From DATBWZ01 sp036514535 (lineage in GTDB: Bacteria; JAMCPX01; DATBWZ01): DNA of 24,563 nt. The stretch spans positions 1 to 24,563 of the forward strand of contig DATBWZ010000026.1 of the NCBI GenBank assembly GCA_036514535.1, written 5' to 3'. A program made the translations under genes and the position numbers. Each line of letters begins with the position of its first letter. The stretch's first letter is position 1. This document shows, piece after piece, positions 1 to 6,530 of the stretch. The notes beneath the pieces are model-generated. The model saw only the letters and a program-made list of their open reading frames with translations. It had not been told where the DNA came from and searched no databases.

Positions 1-1
1 C

Positions 2-1156
2 ATTGAAGATGCTGTCAGGATGCTTCAGGAAGCGAATCAAGCCGCAAAGGATGGAAGGGCAAAGGTTCCCTTTGACTATTACGGTGCGAATCCGGGTGAT
101 GAAAACTATTCTCCGGAACAGGTAACCAAACCTGTTACAGAGGAAGATGCGTCGCCAGGTATTCTTAGTGTGGCAGTGAATCCGGAGACCGGCAAGGTTG
201 AAGTAAAGGGGTTTTCCGGAAGGGAAAGCACCCGTATGCCAAAGCGCATTGCGCCCGGGCACGGTGCTTGTCCGGGTTGTGGTATTTTCCCGACAGTGGA
301 TCAGTTTCTGAAGGGACTAACAGGACATGTAGTAGTGCTCTTTCATACCGGCTGCGGAATGGTTGTCACAACCGGCTACCCCTATTCTTCTCACAGGATA
401 ACATACATACACAATCTCTTTCAAAACGGTGCGGGTGTTATGAGCGGAGTTTCTGAGATGTTTGAGGAAAGGAAACGCAGGGGAGAGATACCTCCGGACG
501 AGGAAATAACCTTTGTTATGGTAACCGGGGACGGAGGAAATGACATTGGTATGGGTGTTACTATTGGCGCCGCTCTGCGCAACAACAAGATGATCGTTCT
601 TGAGTACGATAACGAAGGATATATGAATACCGGACACCAGCTGTCGTTTACCACGCCATATGGACATGCTACATCAACCAGCAATGTGGGGACGAAGCAG
701 TTCGGTAAGAACACACACCACAAGGATACTGCGCAGATTTTGGCAGGCTGCCATGTCTCCTATGTGTTTACCGCAGCAGAGAGCCATTACCAGGATATGG
801 TGAAAAAAGCGGCAAAGGCACAGCACTATGCAAAAAAGGGGTTTGTTTTCGGAAAGACTCTTTCTTCATGTCCGCTTAACTGGAGATGCGAAGAAAAAAC
901 TGCATTCAGGGTTGTGGAAAAGGCAGTGGATTCATGCTTCTTCCCACTTTACGAGGTGGAGAATGGCAAAACAAACATAACCTACAACCCGGAGGCGCGG
1001 GACAAAAAGGTTCCGGTGTCTGAATGGTTAAAGATGATGGGAAAGACGCGGCACCTTATTAAATCCGAATACAAGGAAGTGATTGATTCAATCCAGTCCG
1101 AGGTTGACAGAAGGTGGAAAAGGCTCAAGGCTATGCATGAAAGCTCGGTGCTTTGA
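2..1156 (+). CDS. 2-oxoacid:ferredoxin oxidoreductase, TPP-binding beta subunit (5' partial)
   Basis: Beta subunit of the pyruvate/2-oxoacid:ferredoxin oxidoreductase family, which holds thiamine diphosphate and reversibly decarboxylates a 2-oxoacid with ferredoxin as electron partner. The frame is open from base 2 and the first Met (base 20) has no ribosome binding site, so the true start lies upstream of the window. Numbering from that Met, the TPP/Mg signature begins at GDGGND (170-175) and continues through YDNEGYMNTG (197-206). Cys84 and Cys87 (ACPGCG), Cys112 (TGCG) and Cys284 (SSCPLNW) match the four [4Fe-4S] ligands of PorB-type subunits. About 75 residues or more precede the conserved RIAPGHGACPGCG block, which is longer than in a minimal PorB. 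No alpha, gamma or delta partner is visible because the window begins here, so the substrate (pyruvate or another oxoacid) cannot be told. Confidence 0.88.
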   Translation: MEDAVRMLQEANQAAKDGRAKVPFDYYGANPGDENYSPEQVTKPVTEEDASPGILSVAVNPETGKVEVKGFSGRESTRMPKRIAPGHGACPGCGIFPTVDQFLKGLTGHVVVLFHTGCGMVVTTGYPYSSHRITYIHNLFQNGAGVMSGVSEMFEERKRRGEIPPDEEITFVMVTGDGGNDIGMGVTIGAALRNNKMIVLEYDNEGYMNTGHQLSFTTPYGHATSTSNVGTKQFGKNTHHKDTAQILAGCHVSYVFTAAESHYQDMVKKAAKAQHYAKKGFVFGKTLSSCPLNWRCEEKTAFRVVEKAVDSCFFPLYEVENGKTNITYNPEARDKKVPVSEWLKMMGKTRHLIKSEYKEVIDSIQSEVDRRWKRLKAMHESSVL

Positions 1157-1164
1157 AATTGAAC

Positions 1165-1193
1165 TTGAAAATCTTTAATGATTGTGGTAGATT
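1165..1193 (+). promoter_or_regulatory. Candidate sigma70-type promoter for mglB-mglA
   Basis: TTGAAA (1165-1170), a 17-base spacer and TAGATT (1188-1193) match the consensus at 5/6 and 4/6. The predicted transcription start is near 1200, leaving a leader of about 30 bases that contains the TAAGGAG ribosome binding site at 1217-1223. It lies just after the oxidoreductase stop codon, so mglB-mglA could be transcribed independently of it. Prediction by eye only. Confidence 0.4.
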
Positions 1194-1231
1194 ATTAACA
1201 AATTATAAAATGTCACTAAGGAGCAGCTAAT

Positions 1232-1717
1232 ATGCCAGGGCCGCAGCTTGTAATGTATGAAGAGGAATTTAAAGAGATAACGGCAGTTCTTGATAAGCTC
1301 ACTCGTGAAGCAAACGCAAAAATTGTGTATCTGGTGGACAAAAATGGACAGCTTATTGCGTCATCCGGAGAGACGGAGAGGATTGACGCAACATCCCTTG
1401 CTTCTCTGACAGCGGGTAATATTGCCGCTACAAGCGGGCTTGCAAAACTAATTGGCGAAAAAGAGTTCAGCATTCTTTTCCATGAAGGAGAGAAGGAGAA
1501 CATTCATATATCGCTTGTTGGACAAAGGGTCATACTTGTTGTGGTTTTTGACCATCGCTCCTCTCTGGGGCTTGTGAGGCTCAGGGTCAAGAAATCTAGC
1601 GATGAGTTAAACAATATATTTGACAAGCTTATTAAAAAAGTTGAAACTGAACCGGAAGCAGAATCGCCTTTTGCTGAGATTACGGATGATGATATAGACA
1701 ATCTGTTCAGTGAATAA
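1232..1717 (+). CDS. mglB: MglB-like Roadblock/LC7 protein
   Basis: A 161-residue Roadblock/LC7-domain protein, close in length to Myxococcus MglB (about 159 residues). Known MglB proteins act as GTPase-activating partners of the small GTPase MglA and help set cell polarity for motility. The Roadblock fold covers about residues 8-120, with the alternating helix and strand pattern ending in strands such as RVILVVVFDH. The tail is acidic and ends in a DDDIDNLFSE segment; in known MglB proteins a C-terminal helix contacts MglA. TAAGGAG (1217-1223) lies 8 bases before the ATG. The mglA-like gene follows 33 bases later, which strongly supports the assignment, since Roadblock proteins alone are hard to name. 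Confidence 0.85.
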   Translation: MPGPQLVMYEEEFKEITAVLDKLTREANAKIVYLVDKNGQLIASSGETERIDATSLASLTAGNIAATSGLAKLIGEKEFSILFHEGEKENIHISLVGQRVILVVVFDHRSSLGLVRLRVKKSSDELNNIFDKLIKKVETEPEAESPFAEITDDDIDNLFSE

Positions 1718-1750
1718 TGGTTCTAATTTGACAGGTAAGGAAGCGGCTTA

Positions 1751-2347
1751 ATGTCTTTTATAAATTATTCCTCAAGAGAGATAAACTGTAAAATTGTTTA
1801 TTACGGTCCAGGGCTCGGCGGAAAAACCACAAATCTTCAGTATATTTACGATAAGACCAATCCACAGGCAAAGGGCAAGATGATTTCTCTTGCAACAGAG
1901 ACGGAGAGAACGCTCTTTTTTGATTTTCTCCCCCTTTCCCTTGGTGAAATAAAGGGTTTCAAGACAAGGTTTCACCTGTATACAGTTCCTGGTCAGGTTT
2001 TTTACGATGCATCGCGGAAGCTGATTCTCAAGGGAGTGGATGGCGTAGTGTTTGTGGCTGATTCCCAGATGGAGAGAATGGATGCAAATATGGACTCTAT
2101 GGATAACCTGAAGCAGAACCTTGTAGAACACGGATACGATGTTGACAAGATTCCGCTTGTAATGCAGTACAATAAGCGCGATCTGCCCAATTCAGCATCC
2201 ATGGAAGAACTTAGGCGGGTGCTGAACCCAAAGGGTTTTCCTGATTTTGAAGGTGTTGCGCCCAAAGGTGTCGGTGTCTTTGAAACGCTGAAAACAGTAG
2301 TAAAGCTCGTTCTCATAGAACTTAAAAGAGGCGCAGGAGTGCGGTAG
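1751..2347 (+). CDS. mglA: MglA-like small Ras-family GTPase
   Basis: Cytoplasmic small GTPase of the MglA family, the switch that positions motility and polarity machinery when GTP-bound. Visible motifs are Walker A GPGLGGKT (19-26), Arg53 in the TETERT segment, TVPGQ (78-82) and NKRD (141-144). As in Myxococcus MglA, Thr78 replaces the usual Ras DxxG aspartate, and the catalytic Arg53 and Gln82 fall at the same residue numbers. Length is 198 residues, normal for the family. A ribosome binding site AAGGAA (1737-1742) precedes the ATG. It is paired with mglB immediately upstream, the usual arrangement. No pilus or gliding genes are visible here, so the process it controls is inferred only from the family. 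Confidence 0.93.
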   Translation: MSFINYSSREINCKIVYYGPGLGGKTTNLQYIYDKTNPQAKGKMISLATETERTLFFDFLPLSLGEIKGFKTRFHLYTVPGQVFYDASRKLILKGVDGVVFVADSQMERMDANMDSMDNLKQNLVEHGYDVDKIPLVMQYNKRDLPNSASMEELRRVLNPKGFPDFEGVAPKGVGVFETLKTVVKLVLIELKRGAGVR

Positions 2348-2356
2348 GCTGACAGG

Positions 2357-2374
2357 GGCACGTTGCAACGGGCC
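2357..2374. repeat. Imperfect 18-bp palindrome after mglA
   Basis: GGC-A-CGTTG followed by CAACG-G-GCC forms an inverted repeat with one A/G mismatch; the central CGTTGCAACG is a perfect 10-bp palindrome. It starts 10 bases after the mglA stop. No T-tract follows closely, so it is a weak terminator candidate. It resembles the GGGGCAC...GTGCCCC palindromic elements found between genes in some bacteria, but only one copy is visible here. Confidence 0.35.
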
Positions 2375-2464
2375 ATTGCGGAATCTTATCTGATTTTTAT
2401 TTGCTCACAACAGAAAATCAAATCAAATTGGTAACAGATGAGTAAAATCCCGTAAACAATAAAT

Positions 2465-2502
2465 GGAACAACTACACTGCGTTGTTCCCGTACGAAATAC
2501 GG
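2465..2502 (+). promoter_or_regulatory. Tandem hairpins in the secA upstream region
   Basis: Two perfect stems lie side by side. GGAACAAC (2465-2472) pairs with GTTGTTCC (2481-2488) across an 8-base loop, and CCGTA (2488-2492) pairs with TACGG (2498-2502) across the loop CGAAA. They share base 2488, so only one may be complete at a time. No T-run follows the second stem, so an intrinsic terminator is unlikely. They end 51 bases before the secA start and could be an RNA leader structure or a protein binding site. Function is not known. Confidence 0.4.
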
Positions 2503-2516
2503 CGATTAAAATACCC

Positions 2517-2545
2517 TTGCAAAAATGCTATTCAGGTGTTAATTT
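2517..2545 (+). promoter_or_regulatory. Weak candidate promoter directly before secA
   Basis: TTGCAA (2517-2522), a 17-base spacer and TAATTT (2540-2545) match the consensus weakly (4/6 and 3/6). The box ends 8 bases before the secA ATG, the same geometry as better promoters elsewhere in this window. If it is used, the transcript would be leaderless and the tandem hairpins at 2465-2502 would lie upstream of transcription. Confidence 0.25.
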
Positions 2546-2553
2546 AAATAACA

Positions 2554-5211
2554 ATGATTTCATATATTCTTAAAAAGATTGTCGGTACAAAGAACGAAAG
2601 GGAATTGCAACAGATACAACCAATTTTGAAAAAAATAAATGCCCTTGAGCCGGAGATAAGCAATCTCCGGAATTCTCAGCTCCAGGCGAAAACAGGCGAA
2701 TTCAGGGAAAAGATTGCCCGCGGCGCTATGCTTGATGATATTTTGCCGGAGGCCTTTGCTGTGGTTAGGGAGGCATCCAGGAGGACCCTCGGGATGAGAC
2801 ATTTTGATGTTCAGGTTATAGGCGCGATGGTCCTCCACAATGGTAGAATTGCTGAGATGAAGACAGGGGAGGGCAAAACCCTCGTTGCAACCATGCCGGT
2901 TTATCTGAATGCTCTCAGCGGCAAGGGCGTTCATGTAATAACTGTGAATGACTACCTTGCCAGGAGGGATGCTGAATGGATGGGGACAATATATAAATTC
3001 CTGGGGATGCGTGTAGGCGTGATTTTGCACGGGCTCAATGATTCGGAAAGGAAGGCAGAATACAATGCTGATATAACTTACGGGACCAACAACGAATTTG
3101 GTTTTGATTATCTCAGGGATAATATGAAGTTCCGCATTGAGGATATGGTTCAGCGTGAATTCAATTATGCGATCGTTGACGAGGTGGACTCCATTCTGGT
3201 TGATGAGGCGCGGACACCGCTAATTATCTCCGGTCCGGCAGAGGAATCCACTGACAAATATTATCAGCTTAACAGGATCGTTCCAAATCTCAAAAAGGAG
3301 ACGGATTTTACTATTGATGAAAAATCCCGCTCTGTTGCCCTTACCGAGAACGGAGTGGCTAAGGCAGAGTCGCTCCTCAATGTTGAGAATCTTTTTGACC
3401 CCCAGGAAATAGAGTCGCTTCATCATATTAATCAGGCGCTCCGGGCGCACAATATGTTCAGAAAGGATGTTGATTATATTGTTAAGGATGGACAGGTTGT
3501 GATTGTGGATGAGTTTACCGGCAGATTGATGCCTGGAAGGCGCTGGAGCGATGGGCTTCACCAGGCAATTGAGGCAAAAGAAAATGTAAAGATTGAGAAT
3601 GAAAATCAGACCCTTGCTACAATAACCTTCCAGAATTATTTCAGGATGTACAACAAACTTGCGGGAATGACAGGCACTGCGGATACAGAAGCCGCCGAAT
3701 TCAAAAAGATATACAATCTTGATGTAATTGTCGTTCCTACGAATCTTCCTATGATTCGTATAGATAATTCCGATGTTGTTTACAGGACAGAAAAAGAAAA
3801 ATTCAATGCCATTATTGAGGAAATAGTTGAACTGCACAAAAACGGCAGACCAGTGCTTGTGGGGACAATTTCTATTGAAAAATCTGAAATTTTGAGCAGG
3901 ATGCTTTCAAGGCGCGGAATAAAGCATAATGTTTTAAATGCAAAACAACACGAAAAGGAAGCAATGATAATCGCTCAGGCGGGAAGACTTGGCGCTGTGA
4001 CGATAGCGACAAACATGGCTGGCAGGGGGGTGGATATACTCCTCGGCGGAAATCCGGATCTGCTTGCAAGGGAGAGAATGACTCCGGATACATTGCCGGA
4101 GGAATCGGAAAAAATAAGAGAGGAAATGCGAAGGATCTGCGCGGAAGAGAAAAAGAAGGTTATAGGGCTTGGCGGCCTGCACATCCTCGGAACAGAGAGG
4201 CACGAATCAAGGCGAATTGACAATCAGTTGCGCGGAAGGTCCGGAAGACAGGGAGATCCTGGTTCCTCAAGGTTTTACCTCTCTCTGGAGGATGACCTCT
4301 TGAGGCTCTTTGGCTCTGACAGGATTTCGGGCATGATGCAGAAGCTCGGTATGGAGGAAGGGATTCCCATTGAGCACCGTTGGATTACGAGGGCTATTGA
4401 AAATGCCCAAAAAAAGGTTGAGGCGCATAACTTTGAAATAAGAAAAAACCTTCTTGAGTATGACGATGTCATGAACAAGCAGAGGGAGATAATTTACTCC
4501 CAGCGCAAGGCAATGATGAAGGGTGAGGGAATCAGGGAGGAGATACTCACAATTAACAGCGAATTGGTTGATGGTATTCTATTTACATATACCAACGAAA
4601 AGGTTGCTCCGGAGGAATGGGACTGGAATGGGGTAAATGATGCCTTTTACAGATTTTTCAATTCAAGATTGAATATTGATACTCAGAAACAGAGAGAGAT
4701 AGAGAGGGAAGAATTAAGTCAATTGCTATTAGCCGAGTCAAAAAGACTGATTGATGCAAAAGAACATGAGCTAAGTGAACATATTTTCCTTTACTTTACG
4801 AGGATCCTCCTTCTCCAGACGATTGACTCCATGTGGAAGGACCACCTTCTCAATATGGATCACCTGCGCGAGGGCATAGGGCTGAGGGGATATGCGCAGC
4901 GGGATCCTTTAATAGAATATAAGCGGGAAGCATTTAATATGTTTGAGGAAATGATATCGCACATAAGGGAAGAGACAATGACCAGGCTCCTCAGAATTCA
5001 GATAAGGCAGGAACAGCCGCCTGAGGCTGTTATCCACCCATTGCGGCAGAAGTTGAGAACGAATGAGTTACATGCCGGGATTGCATTTGGAGGGCAGCAG
5101 GTTCAAACGGTTGCAGGATCCGCTGTCAGTGTCAAGAAGGTCGGAAGAAATGATCCCTGTCCCTGTGGGAGCGGCAAGAAATACAAAAAATGCCATGGCA
5201 GCGGAGCATGA
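2554..5211 (+). CDS. secA: Preprotein translocase ATPase SecA
   Basis: SecA is the motor ATPase that drives unfolded preproteins through the SecYEG channel at the inner membrane. The 885-residue length is normal. The N-terminus (MISYILKKIVGTKNEREL) aligns with the usual SecA start, which supports this ATG although there is no clear ribosome binding site. Motifs include Walker A TGEGKT (104-109), DEVDSILVDEARTPL (209-223), NMAGRGVDI and QLRGRSGRQGD in the second motor domain, IDSMWKDHL in the helical scaffold, and a C-terminal SEC-C zinc motif with Cys869, Cys871, Cys880 and His881, which in other bacteria binds SecB and lipid. The stop overlaps the argJ start by ATGA, so the two are co-transcribed. 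SecD, SecF and YajC are encoded about 15 kb downstream. Confidence 0.99.
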   Translation: MISYILKKIVGTKNERELQQIQPILKKINALEPEISNLRNSQLQAKTGEFREKIARGAMLDDILPEAFAVVREASRRTLGMRHFDVQVIGAMVLHNGRIAEMKTGEGKTLVATMPVYLNALSGKGVHVITVNDYLARRDAEWMGTIYKFLGMRVGVILHGLNDSERKAEYNADITYGTNNEFGFDYLRDNMKFRIEDMVQREFNYAIVDEVDSILVDEARTPLIISGPAEESTDKYYQLNRIVPNLKKETDFTIDEKSRSVALTENGVAKAESLLNVENLFDPQEIESLHHINQALRAHNMFRKDVDYIVKDGQVVIVDEFTGRLMPGRRWSDGLHQAIEAKENVKIENENQTLATITFQNYFRMYNKLAGMTGTADTEAAEFKKIYNLDVIVVPTNLPMIRIDNSDVVYRTEKEKFNAIIEEIVELHKNGRPVLVGTISIEKSEILSRMLSRRGIKHNVLNAKQHEKEAMIIAQAGRLGAVTIATNMAGRGVDILLGGNPDLLARERMTPDTLPEESEKIREEMRRICAEEKKKVIGLGGLHILGTERHESRRIDNQLRGRSGRQGDPGSSRFYLSLEDDLLRLFGSDRISGMMQKLGMEEGIPIEHRWITRAIENAQKKVEAHNFEIRKNLLEYDDVMNKQREIIYSQRKAMMKGEGIREEILTINSELVDGILFTYTNEKVAPEEWDWNGVNDAFYRFFNSRLNIDTQKQREIEREELSQLLLAESKRLIDAKEHELSEHIFLYFTRILLLQTIDSMWKDHLLNMDHLREGIGLRGYAQRDPLIEYKREAFNMFEEMISHIREETMTRLLRIQIRQEQPPEAVIHPLRQKLRTNELHAGIAFGGQQVQTVAGSAVSVKKVGRNDPCPCGSGKKYKKCHGSGA

Positions 5212-6377
5212 AGATAAAAGGATTTCTTTTGTCAGGAATTGCCGCCGGCATAAAAAAAAATGGGAAGAAAGATCTAGCGCTGATACTCTCTGAGGTTGCA
5301 TCTTCTGCAGCCGGTGTTTTTACGACAAATGTAGTTAAGGCAGCGCCTGTAATTATTACGGAAAAGAGGATTAAAAAGGGTTATGCAAGGGCTATCCTGG
5401 CAAATAGCGGCTGCGCTAATGCCTGCACTGGAAATGAGGGCGAGGATGCGGCCCTAATGTTAAGCGATAGTATTTCAAAGAGTCTGGGAATAAGGAATGA
5501 GGAAATTCTCCTTGCATCAACAGGTGTCATAGGTGAGCCTATGCCCGTGCGCGGGATCAGGCAAAGGCTTCCGGTTCTTATAAAGAATCTTTCAGCCAAT
5601 GCTTTGAATTATGCAGCGGAAGCAATAATGACAACAGACACCTTTCCAAAAATAGCAGGGGAAAAAGTAAAGATTGGCAGGGATTATGTGAGTATTGCCG
5701 GAATAGCAAAGGGGGCGGGCATGATCCAGCCGGGGATGGCAACGATGCTCTCTTTTATCATTACTGATGCTGATGTAAACCCCGAGGCTCTCAGATTATT
5801 CCTGCAAAAATCTGTGGAAAAAACATTCAACAGAATTACAGTGGATGGAGATATGAGCACAAACGATACTGTTCTTATGCTTGCAAACGGGTTGAGCGGG
5901 GTGGATATTTCTGTCAGAGGAGGAATTGGTAAATTTTCAGAGGCGCTTGAAAATGTCTGCAAATCGTTGTCTTTGATGATTGTAAAGGATGGCGAGGGTG
6001 CAACAAAAGTGGTAGAAATAGAGGTGCAGGGGGCAAAATCAAAAGGAGACGCCAGGCAGATAGCTTACAAGATAGGAAATTCTCCACTCGTAAAGACCGC
6101 TATATTCGGATGCGATCCGAACTGGGGCAGAGTCCTTGCTGCAGCAGGCGCCTCCGGTGTCCGGTTTGATCCAAATAAAACCGATATATTCTTTGACAAT
6201 GTTCAGATTGTAAAAAATGGAATAGGTACCGGAAGGGAAGATCTTACAAAAAAAATTATGGCTAAAAAAAGATACAGAATAATTGTCAATATCCGTTCCG
6301 GAGACGGTTGTTTTTCCCTGTTCACTTCAGATATGACCCACGAATACATTACCATTAACTCCTCTTACAGGAGTTAG
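5208..6377 (+). CDS. argJ: Glutamate N-acetyltransferase / ornithine acetyltransferase ArgJ
   Basis: ArgJ transfers the acetyl group from N-acetylornithine to glutamate in the cyclic arginine pathway; some members also use acetyl-CoA, which the sequence does not decide. I chose the ATG at 5208, which overlaps the secA TGA, because MKIKGFLLSGIAAGIKKNGK is the typical family N-terminus; an in-frame ATG at 5190 would add six atypical residues. Length is then 389 residues. The autocleavage site is in KGAGMIQPGMATML (168-181), with Thr179 expected to become the N-terminal nucleophile of the beta chain. FGCDPNWGRVLAAAG and the C-terminal EYITINSSYRS are also family hallmarks. No other arginine gene lies nearby, so coupling to secA is probably positional rather than functional. 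Confidence 0.97.
   Translation: MKIKGFLLSGIAAGIKKNGKKDLALILSEVASSAAGVFTTNVVKAAPVIITEKRIKKGYARAILANSGCANACTGNEGEDAALMLSDSISKSLGIRNEEILLASTGVIGEPMPVRGIRQRLPVLIKNLSANALNYAAEAIMTTDTFPKIAGEKVKIGRDYVSIAGIAKGAGMIQPGMATMLSFIITDADVNPEALRLFLQKSVEKTFNRITVDGDMSTNDTVLMLANGLSGVDISVRGGIGKFSEALENVCKSLSLMIVKDGEGATKVVEIEVQGAKSKGDARQIAYKIGNSPLVKTAIFGCDPNWGRVLAAAGASGVRFDPNKTDIFFDNVQIVKNGIGTGREDLTKKIMAKKRYRIIVNIRSGDGCFSLFTSDMTHEYITINSSYRS
6356..6376 (+). terminator. Hairpin spanning the argJ stop codon
   Basis: TAACTCCT (6356-6363) and AGGAGTTA (6369-6376) form a perfect 8-bp stem with the 5-base loop CTTAC. The stem includes the last argJ codons and the first two bases of its stop codon. A short pyrimidine/T stretch (GTCCCTTTTA) begins a few bases later, which is a poor T-tract. 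It may act as a terminator or mRNA end-protecting hairpin. The following gene has its own promoter, so some stop here is expected. Confidence 0.4.
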
Positions 6378-6492
6378 GCTGTCCCTTTTAAAATCTAAAC
6401 AGAATTCAATCTCGTTTCCCTTTTTCAGTTACAGTGTGTGGGGCTGTTCTTTGCTTAACGGGCTTCAGTAGCGCTCTACCTAAGGCTTGCAT

Positions 6493-6521
6493 TTGCTTGC
6501 CCTGTTAATATTTTATATAAT
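6493..6521 (+). promoter_or_regulatory. Candidate promoter for the YfhO-like gene
   Basis: A perfect TATAAT (6516-6521) is preceded at 17 bases by TTGCTT (6493-6498). The box ends 9 bases before the TTG start codon of the next gene, so the predicted transcription start (about 6528) leaves almost no leader. The 153-bp gap between argJ and this gene holds nothing else that I can support. Confidence 0.5.
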
Positions 6522-6530
6522 ATCCAGGAA

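Noticed and set aside
3220..3837. 205-codon minus-strand open frame inside secA
   Set aside because: Antisense shadow of a highly conserved gene; rich in Ile, Asn and Phe with no recognisable domain.
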